Assembly (NCBI GenBank): GCA_947168885.1
Contig: CAMVNQ010000006.1
Location: forward strand, 124,001-188,000
DNA from: an uncultured Clostridia bacterium
GTDB taxonomy: Bacteria; Bacillota; Clostridia; Oscillospirales; Ruminococcaceae
Length of the DNA: 64,000 bases
Reading direction: 5' to 3'
Both the position numbers and the translations under genes were made by a program. The notes under the pieces are model-generated. The model was not told where the DNA came from and ran no database searches. It was given only the letters and a program-made list of their open reading frames with translations. Of the stretch, positions 16,648 to 25,305 are shown one piece after another; within the stretch, counting starts at the first letter, position 1; each line of letters begins with the position of its first letter.

Positions 16648-17559
16648 ATGACTGAAACAGTAAATGTAACTCCGACAGACAGTCTCGCCGGAGTTCTCGG
16701 CACCGTTGATCCGGGCACGCGCATAGTGCTTGCTCCCGGGACCTATCGCGAAAAGATAGAAATATATGTTCCCGGTATCGAGATCGTGGGCGATCCTACG
16801 CATGATACGCGCATTGTCTGGGGTGATTACGCAAGAAAGCTTGACGAGAGCGGTGTTGAATATAACACTTTCCGTACATATACGGTTGCTGTTCTTGCGC
16901 CGGAGGTTACTTTCCGGAATATAACGGTTGAAAATGATGCGATGAATCCTGAATCAAAAGGTCAGGAAGTCGCACTTACAGTATGTGCGGACGGTTTTAC
17001 GGCAGAGAGCTGCCGGTTCCTTTCAACACAGGATACCGTTTTCTGCGGACCTCTCCCACCGGATCTTATCGAGAGATACGACGGCTTTCTGAAAGACCCG
17101 CTTCGTGCGGGCGGTGAGATGCGACAGATATTCAGAGAGTGCCTTATTTCCGGAAATGTGGATTTCATATTCGGCTGCGGAAGCACTCTGTTTGAGAAGT
17201 GTGAGATACGCTCGGTATATGATGTGCGGGGACACGGCTATACTGCGGCTCCGGCGCACACAAAGGAGCAGGATATAGGATTTGTGTTCAGCGCCTGCCG
17301 CTTCACCTGCGAGGAGACTGTTGCGGACGAGTTGATATTTCTTGCCCGCCCGTGGCGTGACTTCGGAAAATGCAGTTTTATTGACTGTGAATATGGAAGA
17401 CATATCACGCGGGAAGGTTTTGACAAGTGGAACGATACCGAACGTGACAAGACCGCCCGTTTTGCGGAGTACGGAAATATACCGTCCGGCAGGGTTGAAT
17501 GGGCTCGTACAATGACCGACGATGAAAAGGAAAAGCTTTTGTACTTTTTTAAAAGATAA
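16648..17559 (+). CDS. Pectin methylesterase, CE8, cytoplasmic
   Basis: A 303-residue right-handed beta-helix carbohydrate esterase that removes methyl groups from galacturonate residues. CE8 signatures are STQDTVFCG near residue 130 (first catalytic Asp region after the Gln), GNVDFIFGCGSTLFEKCEI near 170 with the second catalytic Asp, and LARPWRDFGKCSFID near 232 with the Arg-Trp pair. The ATG follows the HIT stop directly, and GGAAGGA lies 14 bases upstream. There is no signal peptide, unlike secreted plant and pathogen enzymes. It should therefore act on methylated oligogalacturonides after import. Confidence 0.9.
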   Translation: MTETVNVTPTDSLAGVLGTVDPGTRIVLAPGTYREKIEIYVPGIEIVGDPTHDTRIVWGDYARKLDESGVEYNTFRTYTVAVLAPEVTFRNITVENDAMNPESKGQEVALTVCADGFTAESCRFLSTQDTVFCGPLPPDLIERYDGFLKDPLRAGGEMRQIFRECLISGNVDFIFGCGSTLFEKCEIRSVYDVRGHGYTAAPAHTKEQDIGFVFSACRFTCEETVADELIFLARPWRDFGKCSFIDCEYGRHITREGFDKWNDTERDKTARFAEYGNIPSGRVEWARTMTDDEKEKLLYFFKR

Positions 17560-17732
17560 ATTGGTTTTATAGCAAATAATGAAAAAACACGATCGCCGCT
17601 ATAATATCGGATCTCGTTGATAAATGCGGCATTAGTCGGTAAAACGATTTCATGTGGTGTTATCGTTAACACAGCTTTTACAAAACGGATGTACCGGGTC
17701 AGATATCAGGTACATGAAAGCAGGGTATTCAG

Positions 17733-18962
17733 ATGTCGTTCAATATAATAACCGAGGCGCGAAGATGCCTTAACTGTAAGAACCCGATGTGCGTGAAGGG
17801 CTGCCCGATAAGTACACAGATCCCGAGCGTGATAAAAACATTCCTGGACGGCGATATAGACAAAGCGGGATTCATGCTCTTCGAAAACAATCCGCTCAGC
17901 ATGATATGCTCTCTTATCTGCAACCATGATAATCAGTGCGAAGGTCACTGTGTTCTCGGAAAAAAGAGCACGCCGGTACATTTCAGCAGTATAGAGAACT
18001 ATATAAGCGATACATACTTTGATAAACTCGATTTCGGGGAAATTGAGAAGAAAGGCAAACATGTAGGTGTTATCGGCGGAGGTCCGGCAGGTATCACGAT
18101 CGCGATACTGCTTGCTCGCAAGGGCTATGATATAACAATTTTCGAGTCGCGGGAAAAGATAGGCGGCGTACTTCGATACGGAATACCCGAATTCAGACTT
18201 CCGAAGTCGATGATAGAAAGATATAAGAAACTTCTTCTTTCTCTCGGGATAAAGATCCGTCCGAATACAGCGATAGGCATAACGATAACGGTCGATGACC
18301 TTTTCCGTGACGGATACAGAGCGGTGTTCATAGGCACAGGCGTATGGAGACCGAATACTCTGCACATCAAGGGCGAAAGCCTCGGAAATGTGCATTTCGC
18401 CATCAATTATCTGACAAATCCGGATGTATATACTCTCGGCGAAAGTCTGAATGTCATAGGCGCCGGCAACTCCGCTATGGACGTTGCGAGAACAGCTCTG
18501 AGACACGGCTGCAAGCGAGTCACCGTTTTCTCGCGTTCCGAGACCATGGCGGCGGCTCTGAGTGAGATCGAATACGCAAAATATGACGGCGTTGAGTTCG
18601 TTACGGGAGTGGAGCCTGTTGAGATAACCGAGGACGGTACGGTGTTTGTAAATTGCGTAAAGAACGAGGACGGAAAGAGAGTACGGATCGAGGGCACAGA
18701 AAAGTTCTATCCTGCGGAATCCACTATCATAGCAGTTTCACAAGGACCCAAGAACAGGATAGTTTCAAGCACTACCGGACTTGATATAACCGATAAGGGA
18801 CTTTTAGTCACCAATACTTTCGGAGAAACGACCCGTGACGGTATTTTTGCTGCCGGAGACGTTGTACTTGGTGCAAGAACCGTAGTCGAGGCCGTCAACT
18901 ACTCAAAGCAGGTCGCAAATACAATGGACGAGTACCTGCGCAGTCTTGACGACAAAAGGTAA
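17733..18962 (+). CDS. GltD-like NAD(P)-dependent oxidoreductase with Fe-S domain
   Basis: A 409-residue protein of the glutamate synthase small-subunit family. The N-terminal Fe-S domain reads CLNCKNPMCVKGCPI (residues 13-27), then CSLICNHDNQCEGHC near 57-71. A dinucleotide-binding motif VGVIGGGPAGITIAILLARK follows near 112. A second Rossmann motif, VIGAGNSAMDVART, is near 240, and the C-terminal FAD motif GIFAAGDVVLGARTVVEAV is near 370. Such proteins pass electrons from NAD(P)H to a partner, usually GltB, but no GltB-like gene is here. The 173-base gap upstream holds a TATAAT (17600) with no clear -35 box and a small hairpin (17657-17672). Partner and substrate are unknown. Confidence 0.85.
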   Translation: MSFNIITEARRCLNCKNPMCVKGCPISTQIPSVIKTFLDGDIDKAGFMLFENNPLSMICSLICNHDNQCEGHCVLGKKSTPVHFSSIENYISDTYFDKLDFGEIEKKGKHVGVIGGGPAGITIAILLARKGYDITIFESREKIGGVLRYGIPEFRLPKSMIERYKKLLLSLGIKIRPNTAIGITITVDDLFRDGYRAVFIGTGVWRPNTLHIKGESLGNVHFAINYLTNPDVYTLGESLNVIGAGNSAMDVARTALRHGCKRVTVFSRSETMAAALSEIEYAKYDGVEFVTGVEPVEITEDGTVFVNCVKNEDGKRVRIEGTEKFYPAESTIIAVSQGPKNRIVSSTTGLDITDKGLLVTNTFGETTRDGIFAAGDVVLGARTVVEAVNYSKQVANTMDEYLRSLDDKR

Positions 18963-18974
18963 TGGGAAGATACA

Positions 18975-19592
18975 ATGCAACTGTCATTTAAACAATACAG
19001 AACAATAGATCTTATAATACTTCTTATCTTGCTGGTGGCTGCGGAGGCTTTAACAGCAGTCGCGGCAAAATACTGGTTCACAAGTGAGATATACGTTCTT
19101 TCCCCAACGGTCGCTGTCTTATGCATAGTTATGATGCGCTGGGGCGCATTTGCCGCTGTACACGCGGCTGCCGCAGGCGTTGCGCTATGCATTGTGACAG
19201 GGGCTGCACCCGGACAGTTCGCGGTCTATTGCATCGGAAACTGCTTTGCACTGCTTGGTCTGCTTTGGTTCAGGTTCCTCGGTAAGGACAAGGTCAGGGC
19301 TAAGGTGCTGACAACAGCACTTTACACAGTTACGGTGTTCTGCGCGGTGCAGATAGGACGTTGGATCGTGGGACTTTTCCTCGGCGGCTCGCTCAGCGAC
19401 ATAGGGGGTCTGTTTGCAGGAGACTCGCTCTCCCTGGTCTTTGCGATAATAGTAGTTCAGCTTACAAGACGGCTTGACGGGGTTTTTGAGGATCAGAAGA
19501 CATATTTGCTTCGTACTGAATCCGATCGCAGGAAAAAAGAGGCTATGGATCCCGGCGATACCGAATACGGCGAGGAAGCCGGACATTATTGA
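18975..19592 (+). CDS. Multi-helix membrane protein, possibly ECF S-component-like
   Basis: I do not recognise this 205-residue protein firmly. It has five or six hydrophobic helices (about residues 11-30, 40-57, 60-78, 84-100, 113-138 and 150-167) and a charged, acidic tail. The LSPTVAVLCIVMMRWGAFAA segment and small-residue-rich helices recall substrate-binding components of ECF vitamin transporters, but no family signature is certain. It starts 12 bases after the GltD-like gene, so the two probably work together. A good ribosome site (GGGAAGA) precedes the ATG. Confidence 0.55.
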   Translation: MQLSFKQYRTIDLIILLILLVAAEALTAVAAKYWFTSEIYVLSPTVAVLCIVMMRWGAFAAVHAAAAGVALCIVTGAAPGQFAVYCIGNCFALLGLLWFRFLGKDKVRAKVLTTALYTVTVFCAVQIGRWIVGLFLGGSLSDIGGLFAGDSLSLVFAIIVVQLTRRLDGVFEDQKTYLLRTESDRRKKEAMDPGDTEYGEEAGHY

Positions 19593-19637
19593 TAACAGGT
19601 ATTACTCATCGAATACAAAACAAGGAGGATCTTCCGT

Positions 19638-20702
19638 ATGAGTGCAAAAGTTACCGATTTTCTTATCTTTGACGAAGAAAGCGGCACTTACGTTGAAAAC
19701 CCTGAACAGGTGGTCAGGGACGATGTCGAAAAGCATCACTGGCTTAATGTACTGAAAACGATCCTGAAAGACTGGCGGCTTTATCTTATGCTCGTGCCTA
19801 TGATCGTTGTATTCCTGCTGTGGCGCTACTTCCCGATGTATGAGCTTCTCGGAAGCTTCAAGCTCACAGAGGATGCAAAAGCAGTCGCAGATCAGTATTA
19901 CTCGGGTTTCTCGTATTTCAGAACGCTTCTTACCGGACTTGGGAATGTTGAACTTTCGGCACAGTTCTGGCGCGCATTCAGAAATACATTCCTGCTCAGC
20001 TTCTACGGTCTTGTGTTCGGATTTCCTGTGCCGATCATAATCGCGCTGTTCTTTAACGAGATACGCTCGAATATCGCTAGAAGCATCTATCAGGTGCTTA
20101 CATATCTCCCGAAGTTTATGTCAACAGTCGTTATGACTTCGCTCGTACTGATGCTCGTCAAGCAGGGTTCCGATACATCGGGAATGCAGCCCGGCGTTAT
20201 CTCACAGCTTCTTGCAAATCTTGGACTTATATCAAATGAAACGGCTTATGCCGGTATGCTGAACAATCCGTCATTCTTCAGGGCTATATATCAGATCAGC
20301 GGTATCTGGGAGAGTGCGGGCTACGACAGTATAGTATTCTTCGCCGCGGTGATAGCTATCTCACCGACGAGCTATGAAGCAGCGCAGATAGACGGTGCGG
20401 GAAAAATGGCTCAGATGAAATATGTTGTTCTGCCGGCTATCCTTTCGACCATAGTCATAATGCTTATAACGAGGATAGGTTCACTGCTGAATATCGGATA
20501 CGAAAAAGTCCTGCTGCTTTACAACCCGAACACCTATGTCACAGCGGATGTCGTTTCCACGTTCGCACAGAGAAACGGTATCGCCGGATCACTGAAAGGC
20601 CTTGCGTCGGCGGCCGAGATGATGAACAACATCATCGGAATGCTATTGGTCATCGGCGCGAATACGATCGCCAAGAAAGCGTCGGATACGTCACTATATT
20701 AA
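19638..20702 (+). CDS. Carbohydrate ABC transporter permease, LplB type
   Basis: A 354-residue membrane subunit of a CUT1 sugar importer. After a cytoplasmic N-terminus of about 50 residues come six helices. The conserved cytoplasmic EAA loop reads SYEAAQIDGAGKMAQMKYVVLP near residue 252, the contact for the ATPase. YFPMYELLGSFK and the GIWESAGYDSIVFFAAV region match the LplB/YteP group that imports pectin-derived oligosaccharides in Bacillus relatives. GGAGG stands upstream of the ATG. It pairs with the next permease, 18 bases downstream. Confidence 0.92.
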   Translation: MSAKVTDFLIFDEESGTYVENPEQVVRDDVEKHHWLNVLKTILKDWRLYLMLVPMIVVFLLWRYFPMYELLGSFKLTEDAKAVADQYYSGFSYFRTLLTGLGNVELSAQFWRAFRNTFLLSFYGLVFGFPVPIIIALFFNEIRSNIARSIYQVLTYLPKFMSTVVMTSLVLMLVKQGSDTSGMQPGVISQLLANLGLISNETAYAGMLNNPSFFRAIYQISGIWESAGYDSIVFFAAVIAISPTSYEAAQIDGAGKMAQMKYVVLPAILSTIVIMLITRIGSLLNIGYEKVLLLYNPNTYVTADVVSTFAQRNGIAGSLKGLASAAEMMNNIIGMLLVIGANTIAKKASDTSLY

Positions 20703-20720
20703 AGGTAAAGAGGTTGCTCT

Positions 20721-21617
20721 ATGAAAAGAAGACTTGAGGTTTCGGAGCTTATCTTCAAGGTAATAAGCTATCTGCTTCTTACCATGTTTGCGATAGGCTG
20801 TCTATATCCGTTCATCTATACGATATCATCGGCAATAAGCGGATATGAGGAGGTAAGAGACTCCACGATTATCCTGCTTCCGAAGAATATTCAGTTTGAC
20901 GCGTTCAGGGACGTGTTCAATGACAATGTTTTCTGGAACTCATATACAAACACACTTTTCCTTACTTTCTATGGTACTATATGGGAAATGTTACTGTCCG
21001 TTTTCGGCGCATACGCTCTCTCAAAGAAGCGTCTGATGTTCCGCAAGGGGTTCAACTTCTTCCTCGTTTTCACAATGTGGTTCAGCGCCGGCATGGTGCC
21101 TCAGTACCTGAACTATCTTGCAACAAAGCGTGCGTTCCAGGGCATTGGAATCATGGACGACAAGTGGCTCGTAGTTATCGCTATGGGTATGCAGGCTATG
21201 AACATCATTCTCCTGCGTAACTCATTCGAGAGTGTACCGTCGGAGATAGAAGAAGCTGCGATAGTGGACGGTGCAACGGAGATGCAGGTACTCCGGAGGG
21301 TTTACCTGCCGATGAGCAAATCGATACTTGCTACTGTGGCGCTGTTCTTCGGAATATCGCGCTGGAACGGATACTTCTGGGCGAGACAGATGATCTCCAA
21401 CACGAACGAACAGCCGCTTCAGGTTTATCTGAGACTGCGACTTGAAGAATACTCCGACCCGGAGCTTACGACGAACTGGCAGATGAGCCACAGTTATGCG
21501 CCGGACTCGGTGATCTACGCACTCATTGTGTGCTCGATAATACCGATACTTGTTATCTACCCGTTCATACAGAAGTATTTCGCCAAGGGCGTGAATATGG
21601 GCGGTGTAAAAGAATGA
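20721..21617 (+). CDS. Carbohydrate ABC transporter permease, LplC type
   Basis: A 298-residue six-helix permease, partner of the preceding LplB-like protein. It has YPFIYTISSAISG near the N-terminus, and AYALSKKRLMFRKGFNFFLVF and WFSAGMVPQYLN typical of LplC/YtcP proteins. The EAA loop reads EIEEAAIVDGATEMQVLRRV near residues 174-193, followed by YLPMSKSILAT. An LplBC pair without a fused ATPase depends on a separate MsmK-type ATPase; two are present downstream (25306 and 37317). The end is KYFAKGVNMGGVKE, a family ending. Confidence 0.93.
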   Translation: MKRRLEVSELIFKVISYLLLTMFAIGCLYPFIYTISSAISGYEEVRDSTIILLPKNIQFDAFRDVFNDNVFWNSYTNTLFLTFYGTIWEMLLSVFGAYALSKKRLMFRKGFNFFLVFTMWFSAGMVPQYLNYLATKRAFQGIGIMDDKWLVVIAMGMQAMNIILLRNSFESVPSEIEEAAIVDGATEMQVLRRVYLPMSKSILATVALFFGISRWNGYFWARQMISNTNEQPLQVYLRLRLEEYSDPELTTNWQMSHSYAPDSVIYALIVCSIIPILVIYPFIQKYFAKGVNMGGVKE

Positions 21618-21731
21618 TCGCGATGTCGGACGCAGGGCTTCATGCGCTCTGCGGTTGATATATAAAGGACTTTCCGGGAAGTGAGAAATCCCGACAAAGT
21701 AAAACGTAAATATATCCAAAGGAGGATACAA

Positions 21732-23987
21732 ATGAAGACAAAGAAGATAACGGCATTGATCCTTTCAACGGTGCTTGCATCGACCGCTATGCTTTCCGGA
21801 TGCGGTGGCGGAACAACATCGGGCGGCAGCGGTGACAGCGGAAATGCCGCAACTACCACAACAGCCGGTACGACAAAGTCAGGAGAGACCAACGGTGATG
21901 CCGGTACACAGCCGGCCGAGACCAAGGAACAGCCTACAGAAACACTTACTGCCGATGCACTCACATACGCACCCGGCACGGTACTTCGTACAGCCTGCGG
22001 CTACAACAGTGACAAGACAGGTATGAGCTTCACGGCAGACCTTGCAGGTGAAGGCATTACCCTTGCCGACGGTAAGACCTATAACTCCGGCGACCTTAAG
22101 CCCACATGGCAGGAAGTAGAGAAGATACTTGAGATCAAGATCGAAGATAAGTATCAGGGCAACAACGCAACCAATGAGTACCAGTACTGGGATGCACAGC
22201 TCGATCAGGTCGATATGCTCAGCGGTACAGCTACGCTCCTTTCCGAGAACGGACAGCAGGGCAAGCTTGTCAACATAGCAGAACATCTCGATGAAATGCC
22301 TAACTTCAAGGCTTATCTCGAAGCTAACCCGATCGTTCGCCTTTCCATTACCGGTGCGGCAGCAGGCCCGAACGCAGGCGCTATCTATTTCTCTCCCTAC
22401 TTCGACGGTGTTGACGATATTGAGCGTATGCCCCTTATGAGAACCGACTGGGTAGAGAAGCTTCTCAACGGTTCCGGCGAATTTGCGGCTGACAAGTGCA
22501 ACTTTACCGCAACTCCCGCTTACACACCTTTCATGCCCACTTCCGGCAGCATCGACATTGAAGTTGTAAAGGCTGACGGTTCCGCACTCGAAACAATCAA
22601 GAAGAATTATGATGCTTACGGCAATATCGTTGACAAGATGAACGCTGTCGGCGCTATGGACGGTGTTTCTGCTGTCAATATGCTCCGTGAGTATATCGAC
22701 AAGACATACGACGGATACTATGGCGAAAACAGAGCTGACCTCTTCATCGGTCAGAACGCTGCATGGGATGTTGATGAGCTCGTAGCACTTCTCCGCTGCG
22801 TAGTTGCCAACCCCCAGACACTCAACGGTACAGAAAGCGTACAGGGTCTCCACAGCCGTGAGGACAACAACAACCAGAGACGTGTTGATATGTTCCGTTT
22901 CGCAGGTTCGCTCTTCGGTGTACGTGGTCTTGAATCCAGACTCGACTACCTCTATGTAGGCACAGACGGCGACCTCCACGATGCACGTAACGAGACTGCT
23001 ACATATGAAGCTCTCTCCAAGATGCACGACATGGTAACAGAAGGCCTTATTTCTCAGGCATTCGTTAATGCAGAAGAAGTCAAGACAGAAAAGTACCTCG
23101 CTGATGACAGTGGTTTCATGCACTATGACTACAACCAGACACAGACCGCTTACAACGCTACTGTTCTTGATACTGCAAACGGCGAAAAGTACATGGCAGT
23201 TATGGTTCCTGTTTCCCGTTGGAATGACGGTACAGAGAAGTATATGAGATTTACAGAGTCCTGGCGTTCTGTCAAGACAGACGGTTGGGCAATCTCCATT
23301 GCCGGCGTTGGCGGCAATACCGATAAGCTCAATGCTTGTCTCAAGCTCATCGACTATGCTTACAGCCCCGACGGTCAGGTCCTCATGTCCTACGGCCCCG
23401 ATGCTTTCGTTAAGCATGACGATGCAGGCAATGTTGTAACATTCGACTTTAACGGCAGACAGTGGCCGGTTATTTCCGATAAGTCCTACGAAGATCTCTG
23501 GGCACTCCAGAACGGTAACTACACAAACTATGCACGTTACTACATCGGTTCTACACTCAGCTTCGTAAAGAGCCAGGCGTTCGAGTATCAGTGCACACAT
23601 GAAGTCGGCAAGGAAGGCGCAGGTCATATCTCCAGAGCTATCGCTCTCGGTTCTATAAAGCACCCTGCACTTGCGATCGCTGACAACTCATGGTACACAT
23701 CTGTTCCTGCTGTACTTCCGCAGGAAGTTGCAGAGGCGAACGCTATAAATGAGCTTACACAGCTCAGCGCTTCCGGTATGTTCGGTGCTGCAAAGGATCA
23801 GATGAACCTTCTTGTTGACATCATAAGCAAGGGCTTCACAGGTGAAGCCGGCGCAGATGCAGCCGCAACAGCGGACAAGATCTCCAAGTCTGTCGCAGAC
23901 GGCGGCTGGGGCGGTTCAACTTACCTCGCACGCAGAAACGAAGCATGGAAGAGACTGCTCATGTTCTACAAGAGCATCAACGGCTGA
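21732..23987 (+). CDS. Large carbohydrate-binding lipoprotein of the LplBC importer
   Basis: The ATG at 21732 after AAAGGAGGATACAA is the start, and earlier in-frame codons lack a ribosome site. The product has 751 residues. Its lipoprotein signal ends STAMLSGCGGG with the acylated Cys at residue 22. A Thr/Gly/Ser-rich linker follows to about residue 65. The remainder should be a solute-binding fold of the CUT1 type. This is much longer than the common 430-550 residues. Codon choice is markedly more uniform than in neighbours (mostly CTC, AAG, GCA, TCC), suggesting very strong expression. Position after the two permeases marks it as the binding protein, with oligogalacturonides as likely ligand (inference). 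Confidence 0.88.
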   Translation: MKTKKITALILSTVLASTAMLSGCGGGTTSGGSGDSGNAATTTTAGTTKSGETNGDAGTQPAETKEQPTETLTADALTYAPGTVLRTACGYNSDKTGMSFTADLAGEGITLADGKTYNSGDLKPTWQEVEKILEIKIEDKYQGNNATNEYQYWDAQLDQVDMLSGTATLLSENGQQGKLVNIAEHLDEMPNFKAYLEANPIVRLSITGAAAGPNAGAIYFSPYFDGVDDIERMPLMRTDWVEKLLNGSGEFAADKCNFTATPAYTPFMPTSGSIDIEVVKADGSALETIKKNYDAYGNIVDKMNAVGAMDGVSAVNMLREYIDKTYDGYYGENRADLFIGQNAAWDVDELVALLRCVVANPQTLNGTESVQGLHSREDNNNQRRVDMFRFAGSLFGVRGLESRLDYLYVGTDGDLHDARNETATYEALSKMHDMVTEGLISQAFVNAEEVKTEKYLADDSGFMHYDYNQTQTAYNATVLDTANGEKYMAVMVPVSRWNDGTEKYMRFTESWRSVKTDGWAISIAGVGGNTDKLNACLKLIDYAYSPDGQVLMSYGPDAFVKHDDAGNVVTFDFNGRQWPVISDKSYEDLWALQNGNYTNYARYYIGSTLSFVKSQAFEYQCTHEVGKEGAGHISRAIALGSIKHPALAIADNSWYTSVPAVLPQEVAEANAINELTQLSASGMFGAAKDQMNLLVDIISKGFTGEAGADAAATADKISKSVADGGWGGSTYLARRNEAWKRLLMFYKSING

Positions 23988-24009
23988 TTAACAGTCTGAT
24001 AATAATCCT

Positions 24010-24162
24010 GACCCGTTTCCGACGGGTCGGGATATAACAAGAAAACATTTCCCCCTGGAGTAATATCGGTATTATTGTCGGGGAAGGACGACCTTCCCCG
24101 CGTAATACCGGATCCCGGTCAGAGTACAGATGTCAGTTATCTGTATTCTGACGGAGATCCGG
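24010..24162 (+). promoter_or_regulatory. Cluster of strong, partly exclusive RNA hairpins
   Basis: Between the binding-protein gene and the next gene lie GACCCGT/ACGGGTC (24010-24028); a long stem CGGTATTA...GGGGAAGG-ACGA-CCTTCCCC...TAATACCG (24067-24110); and CCGGATC...GTCAGAGTACAGAT / ATCTGTATTCTGAC...GATCCGG (24108-24162). A fourth stem, CCCC...TAATA-TCGG-TATTA...GGGG (about 24050-24083), uses bases of the second, so the two cannot form together. No U run follows. Likely roles are 3'-end protection of the abundant binding-protein mRNA or attenuation of the genes downstream. Confidence 0.6.
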
Positions 24163-24201
24163 CTGAGAATAAAACATTTTATATATAAAGGAAGGCTGCT
24201 T

Positions 24202-24807
24202 ATGTATAAAAAACAAATGCTAATGCAAAAAATCGTGTGTATGATGACGCTCATAGCTTCCGCACTTGTATTCGTAAGCTCTCTCGGGCTTTCCACCGAT
24301 CTGTATGATGCGCTCTCCAAAACGATACTCTATCCGGACTATGACCTTGAATACACTTCGGTCACGGGTTCGAGAGTGTACTATGATATGTTCGGGTTCA
24401 ACTCGGCATTTACAGTTGTCGGCATAGTACTGATCCTTGTGAACGTTCTGTTGTTTCTTACCAACACGCATTCACGCAGAAAATACTACATCGGCAACTA
24501 CATAGCTACCGGTCTTTCCGTTGCTGCCGCTATAGGCGTTTCTGCATGGTGCATACCGCAGATCGCTGATTATAAATCACAGTTTCAGAACAATGTTGAT
24601 TTTGAGCAGCTCAAAGCGTTTTCAAAAGACTGGGGTACATTATATATAGGGCCGGAAGATACATTCTGGTTCGATATATGTTTCGTTGTGTTCGGAATAT
24701 TGCTGCTGTGTGCTGCGTTGCTTGTTCTCAACTGCATTTTCAAGGTCAAGGTTATGAAAGCTGAACAGCGTGCTATCGGTAGCGGAAAGGAAGTGCAAAA
24801 TGGCTGA
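24202..24807 (+). CDS. Four-helix membrane protein of unknown function (first of four)
   Basis: The ATG at 24202 follows AAAGGAAGGC, and a longer in-frame start at 24130 lies inside the hairpin region. The 201-residue product has four membrane helices (about residues 9-30, 67-88, 97-119 and 157-182). A mostly polar loop with many Tyr and Asp lies between helices 1 and 2, and a 35-residue loop between 3 and 4. No family motif is recognised. It lies between the transporter's binding-protein gene and its ATPase, and overlaps the next gene by eight bases, so it probably belongs to the importer or its control. Confidence 0.75.
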   Translation: MYKKQMLMQKIVCMMTLIASALVFVSSLGLSTDLYDALSKTILYPDYDLEYTSVTGSRVYYDMFGFNSAFTVVGIVLILVNVLLFLTNTHSRRKYYIGNYIATGLSVAAAIGVSAWCIPQIADYKSQFQNNVDFEQLKAFSKDWGTLYIGPEDTFWFDICFVVFGILLLCAALLVLNCIFKVKVMKAEQRAIGSGKEVQNG

Positions 24808-25303
24808 GATGAAAGTGGAAACGATCAGAAAGGATCGGCTTAGATTTACAAAGAATAAGCTTTTCGCAAATCTGATCATTCTTTCAATCGTTATGAACGC
24901 TCTGTATTTTGTCAACATTTACAGAACTGATGTCGGCAACTATTACTACAGTCTCATGATAGGCGCTTCCGTTGTTTATAACCTTGTATTCATGCTCGTT
25001 GCATTTCTTGCGTCTGAGGGCGTGAAGAACTACAAGATCGGGTATGGTTACGCGGCTATCGTACTTGGGCTTCTTCAGGCAGGAAGAATCTTTTACCTGC
25101 CCATGAATGCACTTAATACGCCTAATCCCAAGGTAGGTGCCGAGAACACGACGGTAATGACGGGCGGTCAGTTCTCTTTCGTAGCGATTTGTCTTGGCAT
25201 ATCTGCGGTACTGCTCATTGTTGCGGGCGTTACGGGCATCATGAAAACAATGACGCTCAACAGCTACCGTGCCGAGCTTGAAAAAAACAGTAAGAGGGAT
25301 TAA
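24800..25303 (+). CDS. Four-helix membrane protein of unknown function (second of four)
   Basis: The ATG at 24800 lies just inside the preceding gene with GGAAGTGCAAA upstream. It gives 167 residues with a basic cytoplasmic N-terminus (RKDRLRFTKNK) and helices at about 20-41, 48-70, 79-100 and 126-148. The loop before the last helix is NPKVGAENTTVMTGGQFS. No motif is recognised. It ends two bases before the ATPase gene starts. The tight spacing suggests that this protein, the one before it and the ATPase are made together. Confidence 0.75.
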   Translation: MAEMKVETIRKDRLRFTKNKLFANLIILSIVMNALYFVNIYRTDVGNYYYSLMIGASVVYNLVFMLVAFLASEGVKNYKIGYGYAAIVLGLLQAGRIFYLPMNALNTPNPKVGAENTTVMTGGQFSFVAICLGISAVLLIVAGVTGIMKTMTLNSYRAELEKNSKRD

Positions 25304-25305
25304 CC

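Noticed and set aside
17657-17672. GTGTTA/TAACAC as an operator or terminator before the GltD-like gene
   Set aside because: Only six paired bases, no T run and no clear promoter spacing; left out as a feature.
21879-23663. 594-codon minus-strand frame opposite the binding lipoprotein
   Set aside because: It arises from the very biased codon use of the + gene; no ribosome site or motif.
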